Origin: Exiguobacterium antarcticum DSM 14480
Lineage (GTDB): Bacteria > Bacillota > Bacilli > Exiguobacteriales > Exiguobacteriaceae
Assembly: GCF_000685865.1 (NCBI RefSeq)
Contig: NZ_JMKS01000003.1
Span: 682,001 to 746,000, forward strand
Direction of reading: 5' to 3'
DNA length: 64,000 nt
Each line of letters begins with the position of its first letter. Position 1 is the stretch's first letter. The position numbers and the translations under genes are program-made. Positions 36,684 to 47,894 of the stretch are shown here, piece after piece. The notes below the pieces were generated by a model. It did not search any database and was not told the origin of the DNA. It saw nothing but the letters and a program-made list of their open reading frames with translations.

Positions 36684-37073
36684 TTAAAAAATAACGCCGG
36701 CGTGTAGGATGACGTTGGCATACGGTGTCGCTTCCCCCGTCCGGATGATGACTTTCGCCTGTTTCGTCAGTTCCTTGAATGCTTCATGCGAGACGTAGTC
36801 TTGCGGGACGTCGAGTTGAGTGACAACCTCTAACGCAGCGACGTTCGTGTCTTTGATTTCCGATGCGAGTGTCACCTGTTCGATTGCCATGTCACTCGCG
36901 ACGATCCGGACGACATCGGCAAATGATGGTGTTCCGAGTTCGAGTGCTAAATCAATCCGCTTGACGCCGGCCGGAATCGGTAGACCGCAGTCGGCAATGA
37001 CGACGGTATCCGTATGACCGAGATCTGTTAAGACCTTACTGATATGACTGTTTAAAATACCGTGTCGTTTCAT
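36684..37073 (-). CDS. rbsD: D-ribose pyranase
   Basis: 129 residues. The family's N-terminal [20 protein letters not shown], including the catalytic His, and C-terminal [13 protein letters not shown] are present. It converts beta-pyranose to beta-furanose ribose ahead of the kinase. The gene overlaps the rbsK stop by 4 nt. Confidence 0.96.
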   Translation of the reverse strand: MKRHGILNSHISKVLTDLGHTDTVVIADCGLPIPAGVKRIDLALELGTPSFADVVRIVASDMAIEQVTLASEIKDTNVAALEVVTQLDVPQDYVSHEAFKELTKQAKVIIRTGEATPYANVILHAGVIF

Positions 37074-37948
37074 TGTTCGACCTCCATTTGTTCGCGTGTC
37101 GGCATGCCGCCTTGTGCGCCGAGTGCCCGGACAGATATACCGGCTGCCTGATTGGCAAACCGAATCGCTTCCGTCAAGGGTCTTCCTTCCGTCAAAGCTA
37201 CAGCGAGTGCCCCGTTGAACGTATCCCCGGCTCCCGTCGTATCGACGACCGTGGTTGCGATGGCAGGAACCGTCACGATGTCTTGACCGTCATAAAAACG
37301 AGCTCCGCGGCTACCTTCTGTGACGATTAATTTATTGGGATACTGGCTTAACCAATGTTCGAGTGACTGCTGTTGTCCGAAAATCAAGCCGCATTCATGT
37401 TCATTTGGTGTTAAGTATGTCACGTCCGCAAGCAACTCTTCGTCAAGGACGATGGCTGGCGCCGGATTCAAGACGACGGGAATGCCGTGTGCCTTACCGT
37501 AACGCGCCACCTGCTTGACTGTCTCAAGCGGAATTTCGAGCTGTAACAAAATCATGTCCGTCTGACCGATCAGGCTGTCGAGCTGTGCCTCATCATAGAC
37601 GACGGCTAAGTTCGCCGACTGGACGACGACGATCGAATTGTCACCTTCAGCGAGCGTGATGTGCGCCGTTCCGGTCCGTTCGTTCGCAATCGTCTGCAGA
37701 TGCGTCGTTCCGACCTGTGCCGTTTCGAAGTTCTGCCGGATTGCGTCACCGTTCGCATCATCGCCGATACACCCGACCATCTCGACGTTGCCGCCGAGCC
37801 GCGCAATCGCGACGGCCTGGTTTGCTCCTTTGCCTCCCGGTACCGTATGGAAGGCGGATCCGATGACCGTTTCTCCTGCTGACGGACGACGATCGCTTTC
37901 GACGACCAGGTCCATCGAGATACTGCCGACTACACTAATTTGTTTCAT
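37070..37948 (-). CDS. rbsK: Ribokinase
   Basis: 292 residues of the PfkB family. The N-terminal [16 protein letters not shown] substrate signature and the C-terminal [13 protein letters not shown] with its catalytic Asp are both intact. It phosphorylates ribose to ribose-5-phosphate. It overlaps rbsR and rbsD by 4 nt each. Confidence 0.96.
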   Translation of the reverse strand: MKQISVVGSISMDLVVESDRRPSAGETVIGSAFHTVPGGKGANQAVAIARLGGNVEMVGCIGDDANGDAIRQNFETAQVGTTHLQTIANERTGTAHITLAEGDNSIVVVQSANLAVVYDEAQLDSLIGQTDMILLQLEIPLETVKQVARYGKAHGIPVVLNPAPAIVLDEELLADVTYLTPNEHECGLIFGQQQSLEHWLSQYPNKLIVTEGSRGARFYDGQDIVTVPAIATTVVDTTGAGDTFNGALAVALTEGRPLTEAIRFANQAAGISVRALGAQGGMPTREQMEVEQ

Positions 37949-38934
37949 GACTGTTCACCCTTCCGCTTCGTCGTTTCTCGTTCGATGACTTCGACCATCA
38001 ATTCATGATGGACGGCCGCAATCTCTTTTCCTTCAATCCGTTGAATCAATAACTTCGCCGCCAGTTCGCCCATCTGATAGATCGGCTGGGCAATCGTCGT
38101 CAACGGCGGGGAAATCATCTGCCCCAGTTCAATGCCGTCGTACCCGATGACCTGTAACTGCTCGGGAATCGCGATGCCTCGTTCTGCCGCGACTTGGATC
38201 GTCGCTGCGGCGATGACATCGTTTGCCGCAAAGATCCCATTACAGTCGTAATGATCAAATAAGTAATTGGCGGCTCCGAGTGCACCCTGAAAATGAAACG
38301 GTGACTCGATACTTGCGACAAGATGTTTCCCGGCGACTTCTTCAAATCCATCCCGGCGTTTTCGGATCGTCGGTAACTTTGACGGACCACTGATAACGAC
38401 GAGCTCTGTTGCGCCATGCTCCAGTAGAAACTGCGCTGCCTTTTTCCCGCCGTCATAGCCGTTTGACGTGACGGTCGGGATTGCGCCTTGTAAGACACGA
38501 TCAAGAGCGACGATCGGCACTTCAATCTCTTCATAGTTCGGATTGTTCGAATAGTTCGTCGTGATGATCAAGCCGTCGATATGCATTGCTTCGAGCGATT
38601 GAATATATTCCTGTTCTTTCTGAAACTGTTCATCTGTGTTACATAAAATCACCTGAAAACCATGTTGATGTGCCATATCTTCCACAGCTCGAGCGAGTTG
38701 TGGGAAAAACGGGTTCGTGATGTCCGGCACGATCAACCCAATCAATCCTGATCGTTTTTGAAACAAGGACCGGGCAACCCGGTTCGGTCGGTAATCCAGC
38801 TGTTTGATCGCTTGAAGGACCGCCGTCCTTGCTTTTTCACTGACATATCCTTTTTCATTCATGACGCGCGATACCGTCGCAACGGAGACATTGGCCACTT
38901 TCGCTACTTCCCGGATGGTCGACATGTTCGCCAC
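37945..38934 (-). CDS. rbsR: Ribose operon repressor, LacI family
   Basis: 329 residues. The N-terminal LacI HTH (TIREVAKVANVSVATVSRVMNEKG) and hinge (YRPNRVARSL) are followed by a sugar-binding domain. It is first in the operon and probably represses its own promoter through the palindrome at 38974-38987. Confidence 0.93.
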   Translation of the reverse strand: MANMSTIREVAKVANVSVATVSRVMNEKGYVSEKARTAVLQAIKQLDYRPNRVARSLFQKRSGLIGLIVPDITNPFFPQLARAVEDMAHQHGFQVILCNTDEQFQKEQEYIQSLEAMHIDGLIITTNYSNNPNYEEIEVPIVALDRVLQGAIPTVTSNGYDGGKKAAQFLLEHGATELVVISGPSKLPTIRKRRDGFEEVAGKHLVASIESPFHFQGALGAANYLFDHYDCNGIFAANDVIAAATIQVAAERGIAIPEQLQVIGYDGIELGQMISPPLTTIAQPIYQMGELAAKLLIQRIEGKEIAAVHHELMVEVIERETTKRKGEQS

Positions 38935-38944
38935 CTCTTTCTTT

Positions 38945-38958
38945 TGATAACGCTTACA
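38945..38958 (-). promoter_or_regulatory. cre site (CcpA operator) of the rbs operon
   Basis: The minus strand reads TGTAAGCGTTATCA, which fits the cre consensus with the central CG. It lies right at the expected transcription start, 7-20 nt past the -10, so CcpA/HPr-Ser-P bound here should block initiation. HprK, encoded at 59823-60764, supplies the signal. Confidence 0.85.
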
Positions 38959-38964
38959 ATATGT

Positions 38965-38993
38965 ATCATATTGTGTAACCGGTTACACATCAA
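38965..38993 (-). promoter_or_regulatory. SigA promoter of rbsRKDACB
   Basis: -35 TTGATG (38988-38993), a 17-bp spacer and -10 TATGAT (38965-38970) on the minus strand, about 30 bp before the rbsR start. Confidence 0.85.
38974..38987 (-). promoter_or_regulatory. RbsR operator
   Basis: The perfect palindrome TGTAACCGGTTACA (16 bp counting one more pair) lies entirely inside the -35/-10 spacer. Its LacI-type half-sites with a central CG fit RbsR. Binding would compete directly with RNA polymerase. Confidence 0.8.
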
Positions 38994-39033
38994 TCCTTTT
39001 TATTAAAATATATTTTTTTTTTGCGAGACTGAC

Positions 39034-39077
39034 AAAAAAGCCCGATCAAACGTGGTGTGACAACGTTTGATCGGACT
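39034..39077 (-). terminator. Intrinsic terminator after the small membrane gene
   Basis: CCGATCAAACGT with its complement around a 9-nt loop, followed by a T-run on the minus strand. Just outside the end of the 39081-39413 gene. Confidence 0.8.
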
Positions 39078-39080
39078 TCT

Positions 39081-39413
39081 TCAGCTTTTCGGATGGCTTT
39101 TTTGATACAACCGTCGAAACAAGGCAACGAGAAATGCTAAAATCGCGAGCGGCTCCAGTAAGTAAATCAACAGGAACGTAATATCGATGACGGCATCTTC
39201 TGGGTTATACCGCAGAATATAGATTGCTCCCGGCAACAGCGCTGTCAGACCAGCAACGCCGAGAACCGTTCCAAGAATCATGCTTTGATGCGAAAAGCGG
39301 CTCGTAATCTGATAGAGACCGATAAAAAAGATCAGTTCCGTAAAATAAATGATCCGTAATTGAATCTCATCGATCGTGGGGTCCATACCCAGAAATAAAT
39401 AACGAAACAGCAT
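39081..39413 (-). CDS. Small membrane protein of unknown function
   Basis: 110 residues with three probable membrane helices (IIYFTELIFFIGLY, MILGTVLGVAGLTALLPG, IDITFLLIYLLEPLAILAFLVALF) and a basic C-terminus. I recognise no family. It is a single gene with its own terminator, between the rbs promoter region and a divergent small gene. Confidence 0.75.
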   Translation of the reverse strand: MLFRYLFLGMDPTIDEIQLRIIYFTELIFFIGLYQITSRFSHQSMILGTVLGVAGLTALLPGAIYILRYNPEDAVIDITFLLIYLLEPLAILAFLVALFRRLYQKSHPKS

Positions 39414-39548
39414 GTCACTCCCCCCTTACTTCATTCTCTACCCGGATATCCGCTCTCTTAATGCAACGATTCCAGTTTGCCTGCATATCCCATCTGACTT
39501 TAGGGAATAGCTTACAGTACTAGTACTCATAGAAAGTTGGGGGTTTGG

Positions 39549-39869
39549 ATGAAAGAAGATCACTCGATGAAAGTCGTCAGTTGTCTCAACGACTTTTTTC
39601 AACGAAATGAACAACCACTCCAGGTCGATATCTTGCGTGGCCTTCCTCCCGTCGTCCTCTTGTTGAAAGATGAAGCCAAACGATCCTTTGCAGCGGAAGC
39701 GAACCTGCACGATGAATTACTCAGCGATATCAAACGTCTCGTTCAGGAATGTCTCGATCCGCAGACATTACGTGAACTCGATATCGATGTCGACTTACCC
39801 GAGTTCTTCGTCACGCGTGCTCCGCTCTATTCTGCCCATCATTACCTCGTTACGTTTATCGAGGATTGA
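39549..39869 (+). CDS. Small unrecognised cytosolic protein
   Basis: 106 residues from ATG 39549, preceded by GGGG about 6 nt upstream. Acidic, with no membrane segment: helical N-terminus (VVSCLNDFFQRN), middle SDIKRLVQECLDPQTLRELDIDVDLPEF. Base composition is chromosomal. No function assigned. Confidence 0.65.
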   Translation: MKEDHSMKVVSCLNDFFQRNEQPLQVDILRGLPPVVLLLKDEAKRSFAAEANLHDELLSDIKRLVQECLDPQTLRELDIDVDLPEFFVTRAPLYSAHHYLVTFIED

Positions 39870-40026
39870 TCTCAAGGAGTGTAATTCCATTTTGATACTA
39901 CGGGATTCGACGTTTAGTCGGGTCTCGCTTTTTTACGTTTGTCAAAAATCATTCATTCGCTCGCTTTTCTAGGGCGGAACGCGAGCCGCGGATTTCTTGC
40001 TTTTCTATACAACTGTTATCACGCGT

Positions 40027-40151
40027 TTCACGCGACTCCTACAGGAAAAAGCGCAAGCCTGCTTGCGCTGTCAGAGACAAACAAGACCCGATTGCCTGCC
40101 TCAATGAGGCAGGCAAACTGGCTTGTGTCTCGCCTGAGGAAAGCGCGTGAA
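40027..40151. repeat. Complex extragenic palindrome (structured repeat)
   Basis: Nested arms: outer TTTCACGCG/CGCGTGAAA, middle TCAGAGACA..CAAG against CTTG..TGTCTCGCCTGA, an inner perfect hairpin at 40101-40126 (TTGCCTGCCTC and complement), and a side hairpin GCGCAAGC/GCTTGCGC. The order ACTCCTACAGGAAAAAGC ... AGACCCG ... TCTCGCCTGAGGAAAGCG resembles, from memory, the dispersed extragenic repeats of Bacillaceae. The remaining bases of 39870-40238 contain no gene that I can support. Confidence 0.6.
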
Positions 40152-40238
40152 AAAAAGCGTGACTCTGATTCTTGAAAAACCTATACGCTCTACTATATCG
40201 CCTCTGAAAAGCGGGTGAATGGCTGCCATACTCAACGC

Positions 40239-40272
40239 AAAAAAACAGCCTCCCGCCAAGCGAGAGACTGTC
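40239..40272 (-). terminator. Intrinsic terminator after the zinc-ribbon gene
   Basis: ACAGCCTCCCGC with GCGAGAGACTGT (one G-T mismatch region) and a run of T on the minus strand. Ends the desaturase/zinc-ribbon pair. Confidence 0.75.
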
Positions 40273-40295
40273 AACTCAATCCGTAGATTACTTAC

Positions 40296-40550
40296 TTAAT
40301 TTTCGACTTCAAGAATAGCTTCGATTTCTGCCTCGACTTCTTTATTCACCATCTGCGAACGTTTTTTTCTCAATTCAAGATCCATTTCCTGATCAATGAA
40401 CTCGTTCGTATGTTTGTCAAAACAACTGTAACAAATCGAATAAAAGTCTTTTTCCTCTGTCTTCAACGAATTAAATTCCCACGTGTTCAGTTCCAGATAA
40501 CTGACTTGGTTATTCGTTTCTTTTCCGCATATTTCGCACGTCATGTTCAT
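40296..40550 (-). CDS. Small zinc-ribbon-like protein
   Basis: 84 residues from ATG 40550 (GGGGAGA upstream). Two CxxC pairs, CEIC near the N-terminus and CYSC near residue 38, suggest one bound zinc; the tail is acidic and helical. It lies 13 bp after the desaturase stop and shares its terminator, so it is co-transcribed. It could help assemble or regulate the desaturase, but this is only inferred from position. Confidence 0.7.
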   Translation of the reverse strand: MNMTCEICGKETNNQVSYLELNTWEFNSLKTEEKDFYSICYSCFDKHTNEFIDQEMDLELRKKRSQMVNKEVEAEIEAILEVEN

Positions 40551-40563
40551 GATTCTCCCCTCG

Positions 40564-41466
40564 TCATGCATCGATCTTAGTTTTTGCTAATTGGCGATCC
40601 TTGATTCGTTTCAAACGTCCGTGATATTTCATGATGTTCGCTTGTGATTGTTTGGCCTCTTCGCTCGTAGGTTGCAAGTCGGCAATACCCCAGTATTTCA
40701 CGACGACATCTAATACTTGGTCAAAGTATTGGAGTGGTCCGTAATTCGTATCGATTGCAATGGTTTTCATGCGCTCGGTAAAGTCCGGCATGATCGCACC
40801 CGGCATCGAGAAATTAATAATGACATCCTCAAAGAACACGATGAAGTTCGGATCAAGTTCAAGATGCGCCTTCACTGTATCGCGATAGAACGCATAATGA
40901 AGGGCTTCGTCTTTCGCCAAACGGCGAAGCAGCGTGGCTAAATCTTTGTCGTGCGCCCCCGCCACCTTAGCTACGTTATTATAAAAGACGAGTGTCGCGA
41001 GCTCTTGCAACGAAGTATAGGCCATTGTCGCTAAAGGATTCGTGAAATCCGGGAACCATCCACTTTCGACGACGCGTCTTCTTAATTGATGCAATCGTGT
41101 CGGGTTAACGTTTCGTGTCACGAGTAAATACGTTTCCAGTAAGCTCGAGTGTTGATCCTCTTCCGCCGTCCACGTGCGGACGAAATCATTGATGACTTCC
41201 ATCGAATTCTTAAAGGTATAATCCAAATGTGACGTATACCAAGGTAAATTCACTTCTGTCAGTAATGCGGTTTCTACCGCAACGATGACACCTTCCGGAA
41301 GTGTGACTTGACTCTCCTCCCAAGGAACCCGTTTGAACGACATCGCCTTGTCCCAGGGAATGAACTCGTGATAGCTCCAGTCAATATTGGCAGAGCGCTC
41401 CTTATGTAATCGATACAGTTCTTTAATGCGTGGTTCTAAGCGTATATCTAAATCTGAATTTAACAT
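40564..41466 (-). CDS. Acyl-ACP desaturase-type diiron protein
   Basis: About 300 residues, ferritin-like. The diiron ligands appear in two E-x-x-H motifs, AEEDQHSSLLE and KDEALHYAFYRD, as in soluble acyl-ACP (stearoyl-ACP type) desaturases. It probably puts a double bond into ACP-bound acyl chains for membrane fluidity, which would fit cold tolerance. ATG 41466 follows AAAGGAG by 8 nt. Upstream bases 41473-41650 are AT-rich, with possible -10 boxes but no promoter I can fix. Confidence 0.82.
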   Translation of the reverse strand: MLNSDLDIRLEPRIKELYRLHKERSANIDWSYHEFIPWDKAMSFKRVPWEESQVTLPEGVIVAVETALLTEVNLPWYTSHLDYTFKNSMEVINDFVRTWTAEEDQHSSLLETYLLVTRNVNPTRLHQLRRRVVESGWFPDFTNPLATMAYTSLQELATLVFYNNVAKVAGAHDKDLATLLRRLAKDEALHYAFYRDTVKAHLELDPNFIVFFEDVIINFSMPGAIMPDFTERMKTIAIDTNYGPLQYFDQVLDVVVKYWGIADLQPTSEEAKQSQANIMKYHGRLKRIKDRQLAKTKIDA

Positions 41467-41652
41467 GATCATTTCTCCTTTAGATGTTTTTTGAACCTTA
41501 ACCCATTCAAATGTATTTAAGCCTTATAATGATTGTACTTCAACTTATTTATAACTATAACATTTTAATGACCAGGTAGTAAAAAACAAGTTCTCGTAAA
41601 TTCGTTTTTTTAAATTGAACGTAACACTCTTTAACCAATCCATTATGAATAC

Positions 41653-41703
41653 AAAAAAACCTCCTATTCGTGTGTCGATCTCACACATAAATAGGAGGTT
41701 TTA
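41653..41703 (-). terminator. Intrinsic terminator of the glycolytic operon (after eno)
   Basis: AACCTCCTATT with its complement, an internal TGTGT/ACACA extension and a seven-T run on the minus strand, 115 bp past the eno stop. Confidence 0.85.
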
Positions 41704-41817
41704 GCTGTAATCCTTGTACGACTCAGTTCATGTTTCTGTATGACATAGCTCAGAATCACCAAACGTATCCTGTACAACAAATTACAGACTATCATTTCTG
41801 TCGACTCAATCCATCAA

Positions 41818-43119
<1,302 letters not shown>

Positions 43120-43196
43120 TTAAATTCGCTCCTTTGTGTGTGAAAAAAGTTAGTGGTTCGTTGTGAGGCAGAGAACAGGACGTTCCATCGACGGGA

Positions 43197-44744
43197 TTAT
43201 TTCTTTAATACGATGGATTGACCTGTCATTTCTGCCGGTTGATCCGCATCCAACAGATAAAGCATCGTTGGTGCCAGATCGGCCAATGCACCGGTCAACG
43301 GTTCAAGGAGTTCGACATCCTCGACTGTGACGATACATGGAACAGGTTCTGTCGTGTGCGCCGTCATCTTGCTACCATCGGCATTCAGCACTTTGTCTGC
43401 ATTCCCGTGGTCCGCTGTGATGATGGCTGCGCCACCTTTACTGATGATCAAGTCAACGACTTTACCAAGACACTCATCGACGGCTTCGATTGCTTTGATT
43501 GTCGGCTCGAGCATACCCGAGTGACCGACCATATCAGGGTTCGCAAAGTTCAGCATGATGGCATCGTGTTTGTCCGAGTTGATGGCATCAATCAGTGCGT
43601 CCGTTACTTCGTAGACACTCATTTCTGGTTTCAAATCGTACGTCGCGACCTTTGGAGATGGGATCAAGATCCGATCTTCTCCTTCGTACGGCTCCTCACG
43701 TTGTCCGTTAAAGAAGAACGTGACGTGCGGATACTTTTCGGTTTCCGCAATCCGTAACTGGTGTAATCCTTGTTTCGACAATGTTTCACCAAGCGTGTTT
43801 TTGATGTCTTCTGGTGGGAAGACGATATCCGTATCAATCGCATCCGAATATTTCGTCATCGAGACGAGTAGCAGGTTCTTCGGTGTGTTGTCCGGTAATG
43901 CAAAACCAGTGAAACCTGTTTTTTCTTTGTACGCCTTGGCGAGCTGAATCGCACGGTCCGGACGATAGTTGAAGAACATGATCGCATCGTTGTCATGGAT
44001 CGGTGCTACTGGAGTACCGTCTTCCTGCACGACTACCGTTGGTTCAATGAACTCATCTGTGACGTCTGTTTTGTACGAAGCTTCGACCATTCCGATTGGA
44101 TCGGTTGTCGTTGGACCTTCTGCAAAAGTGATCACGTCATACACTTTCTTGACGCGTTCCCAACGGTTATCACGGTCCATCGCATAATAACGACCGGAGA
44201 CACTTGCGAATTGACCGACGTTTAACTCGTCCATCTTCGCTTGTGCATCACGGAGGAAACCGGCTCCTGATTGTGGATCACAATCGCGGCCATCCGTGAA
44301 GGCATGGAGATAGACTTTTTCGATTTCGTGAAGTTTCGCGAACTCAAGCACTGCATACAAGTGGTTGATATGACTGTGGATTCCACCGTCAGAGACTAAA
44401 CCGAAGATATGCAAAGCTGAACCGTATTTCTTCACGTGACCTGCCGCATCGTTCATCGCTTGACGCGAGAAGAACGAGCGATCCTTAATGGCATTGTTGA
44501 TTCGGGATAGCGATTGATAGACGACGCGACCTGCCCCGATGTTCAGGTGACCCACTTCTGAGTTACCCATCTGACCATCTGGCAAACCAACGTATGCACC
44601 TTGCGCATTCAACAACGTATGCGGGTATTGATTCCAAAAACGATCGAAATTCGGTTTGTTTGCCGCCGTAACGGCGTTTCCGAACTCCTCGTCACGCATA
44701 CCGAAACCATCAAGGATGATTAGTGCGACTGGACGTTTTTTCAT
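43197..44744 (-). CDS. gpmI: 2,3-bisphosphoglycerate-independent phosphoglycerate mutase
   Basis: 515 residues of the alkaline-phosphatase superfamily. The catalytic serine is in GQMGNSEVGHLNIGAG, and metal ligands include LDGFG at the N-terminus and ADHGNADK near the C-terminus. It is Mn-dependent and interconverts 3- and 2-phosphoglycerate. It follows tpiA directly with GGAGG inside the tpiA end. Confidence 0.98.
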   Translation of the reverse strand: MKKRPVALIILDGFGMRDEEFGNAVTAANKPNFDRFWNQYPHTLLNAQGAYVGLPDGQMGNSEVGHLNIGAGRVVYQSLSRINNAIKDRSFFSRQAMNDAAGHVKKYGSALHIFGLVSDGGIHSHINHLYAVLEFAKLHEIEKVYLHAFTDGRDCDPQSGAGFLRDAQAKMDELNVGQFASVSGRYYAMDRDNRWERVKKVYDVITFAEGPTTTDPIGMVEASYKTDVTDEFIEPTVVVQEDGTPVAPIHDNDAIMFFNYRPDRAIQLAKAYKEKTGFTGFALPDNTPKNLLLVSMTKYSDAIDTDIVFPPEDIKNTLGETLSKQGLHQLRIAETEKYPHVTFFFNGQREEPYEGEDRILIPSPKVATYDLKPEMSVYEVTDALIDAINSDKHDAIMLNFANPDMVGHSGMLEPTIKAIEAVDECLGKVVDLIISKGGAAIITADHGNADKVLNADGSKMTAHTTEPVPCIVTVEDVELLEPLTGALADLAPTMLYLLDADQPAEMTGQSIVLKK

Positions 44745-45497
44745 TTAAATCGCCTCCAACAGTTTGAGGAACGATCCTGTCTCAAGACTTGCGCCACCAA
44801 CTAGAGCACCGTCGATGTCAGGTTGAGCCATATATTCTTTGATGTTTTCCGGTTTGACACTGCCACCGTACTGGATACGGACCGCTTCAGCTGCTTCAGT
44901 ACCGAATTCAGCCGCGACGACGTCACGAACGAATTTACAAGAATCTTGTGCATCTTGTTCTGTCGCTGATTTGCCTGTTCCGATTGCCCAGACAGGCTCG
45001 TATGCGACAACAAGGTTTTTCACTTGATCGACTGTTAATCCTTTAAGGCTGTTTGCCGTTTGTTCGCGGATGACTGACTCGAATTGACCGCCTTCGCGTT
45101 GTTCGAGTGTTTCACCGACACAAACGATTGGCACGAGACCGTGTTCGAATGCTTTTTTCGCTTTGCTGTTGATGAACGCATCTGTTTCACCAAAGTATTC
45201 ACGGCGTTCTGAATGACCGAGGATGACGTATGTCACGCCAAGATCTTTCAGCATGACCGGGCTGATTTCGCCTGTATATGCGCCGCTTTCTTGGTCATAC
45301 ATGTTTTGAGCGCCGATTTTCAAGTCTGTTCCAGCTGCTGCTTCTGTCAAATGTGCAAGGAATACAGACGGTGCACAGACAGCCGCGTCGACTTTCGAAG
45401 AAGCGGGTACAGTTCCTTTGACTTCCTCAGCGAATGCGACAGCATCCTTGAGGCTAAGATTCATCTTCCAGTTACCTGCGATAATTGGTTTACGCAT
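44745..45497 (-). CDS. tpiA: Triosephosphate isomerase
   Basis: 250 residues from ATG 45497 (AAGGGAG upstream). The active site is complete: GNWKMN (Lys), LGHSERR (His) and [12 protein letters not shown] (Glu and flexible loop). It interconverts DHAP and glyceraldehyde-3-phosphate. Confidence 0.98.
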   Translation of the reverse strand: MRKPIIAGNWKMNLSLKDAVAFAEEVKGTVPASSKVDAAVCAPSVFLAHLTEAAAGTDLKIGAQNMYDQESGAYTGEISPVMLKDLGVTYVILGHSERREYFGETDAFINSKAKKAFEHGLVPIVCVGETLEQREGGQFESVIREQTANSLKGLTVDQVKNLVVAYEPVWAIGTGKSATEQDAQDSCKFVRDVVAAEFGTEAAEAVRIQYGGSVKPENIKEYMAQPDIDGALVGGASLETGSFLKLLEAI

Positions 45498-45524
45498 TAA
45501 AAACACTCCCTTGTGAACTTTAGA

Positions 45525-46709
45525 TTACTTGTCGTTAAGCGCTTCGACACCAGGAAGAGCTTTCCCTTCCATGAACTCGAGGCTTGCGCCACCACCTGTT
45601 GAAATGTGGCTCATTTTATCAGCAAGGCCAAACTTCTCAGCTGCTGCTGCAGAGTCTCCCCCACCGATGATCGAGTATGCATCGCTGTCTGCTAACGCTT
45701 GAGCGACACCTTTTGTTCCGTTTGCATATTTATCAAGTTCGAAGACGCCCATCGGTCCGTTCCAGACGACGAGTTTCGAGTTCTTGATTGCTTCTGCATA
45801 AATCTCAACGGTTTTCGGACCGATATCCAGTGACATGTGATCTGCTGGGATACTGTCGATATCGCGTGGTCCGACGTATGTTTCTTCGCCGAATTCCTTC
45901 GTGATGATGCAGTCGACAGGCATTAAGAACTTCACGCCTTTATCTTCTGCTTTCTTCATGAATTCCTTCGCCTGTTCGATTTTGTCGACTTCAAGAAGTG
46001 ACGTACCGACTTCATAACCTTGAGCTTTGAGGAATGTATAAGATAATCCTCCACCGATGATCAACGTGTCGACGATATCAAGCAGGTGATCGATGACGCC
46101 GATTTTATCCGCGACTTTCGAACCACCGATGATCGCTGTAAACGGACGATCCGGATTCGAGAGTGCTTTACCGAGAACTTGAAGTTCTTTTTCGATCAAC
46201 AATCCAGCTACAGCAGTCTCGACGTGGTGCGCGATTCCTTCTGTAGAAGCATGCGCACGGTGCGCTGCACCAAATGCGTCGTTGACGAAAATATCTGCAA
46301 GTTTCGCAAAACCTTCTGCGAGTTCAGGATCGTTTTTCGTTTCGCCTGGGTAGAAACGAACATTTTCAAGAACGATGACTTCGCCTTCTTCAAGCTTGCT
46401 GACCGCTTCTTCAGCGACCGGACCGTATGCTTCTTCAACGAGCTTGATGTCTTTACCAAGTAATTCGCTGAGGCGTGCTACGACTGGTGCAAGTGAGAAT
46501 TCAGGGTTCTTCTCGCCTTTTGGACGTCCCATGTGGCTTGCGAGGATGACTTTCGCTCCACCGTCAACCAAGTGTTTGATTGTCGGAAGGGCAGCACGGA
46601 TCCGTGTGTCATCTGTGATCTTGCCGTCTTCTAACGGTACGTTGAAGTCCACACGTGTAAACACGCGTTTTCCTTTTACATCGATATCGCGAATTGATTT
46701 CTTATTCAT
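45525..46709 (-). CDS. pgk: Phosphoglycerate kinase
   Basis: 394 residues from ATG 46709 (GGAGGACG upstream). The motifs [29 protein letters not shown] and the C-terminal [13 protein letters not shown] are present. It makes ATP from 1,3-bisphosphoglycerate. The longer in-frame extension to 46775 would run through the hairpin region and is unlikely. Confidence 0.98.
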   Translation of the reverse strand: MNKKSIRDIDVKGKRVFTRVDFNVPLEDGKITDDTRIRAALPTIKHLVDGGAKVILASHMGRPKGEKNPEFSLAPVVARLSELLGKDIKLVEEAYGPVAEEAVSKLEEGEVIVLENVRFYPGETKNDPELAEGFAKLADIFVNDAFGAAHRAHASTEGIAHHVETAVAGLLIEKELQVLGKALSNPDRPFTAIIGGSKVADKIGVIDHLLDIVDTLIIGGGLSYTFLKAQGYEVGTSLLEVDKIEQAKEFMKKAEDKGVKFLMPVDCIITKEFGEETYVGPRDIDSIPADHMSLDIGPKTVEIYAEAIKNSKLVVWNGPMGVFELDKYANGTKGVAQALADSDAYSIIGGGDSAAAAEKFGLADKMSHISTGGGASLEFMEGKALPGVEALNDK

Positions 46710-46739
46710 ACATTCGTCCTCCGTCTCATACGTATAGTG

Positions 46740-46810
46740 AGGGGCTATTACGCCCCTCCAGACTTTTTTCCGCAATAAGAGCGGAGACTGGTATCGTTTC
46801 CGCTCTTATT
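46740..46810 (-). promoter_or_regulatory. Two stem-loops between gap and pgk
   Basis: Downstream of gap are a 12-bp-arm hairpin (AATAAGAGCGGA and complement, 46774-46810) and then a short GC hairpin (AGGGGC/GCCCCT, 46740-46757) with TTTTTT-poor spacing. They probably act as a partial terminator or mRNA 3'-end stabiliser, which would give more gap than pgk transcript. Confidence 0.6.
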
Positions 46811-46833
46811 CAATTGCTATTTAATTGCTCGAA

Positions 46834-47883
<1,050 letters not shown>

Positions 47884-47894
47884 TCAAAAGGGGG

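Noticed and set aside
39939-40175. 78-codon open frame in the 39870-40238 gap
   Set aside because: It coincides with the nested palindrome and reads through it; a gene is unlikely.
43218-43757. 179-codon plus-strand frame
   Set aside because: Antisense to gpmI; Cys/Arg/Asp-rich translation typical of shadow frames.
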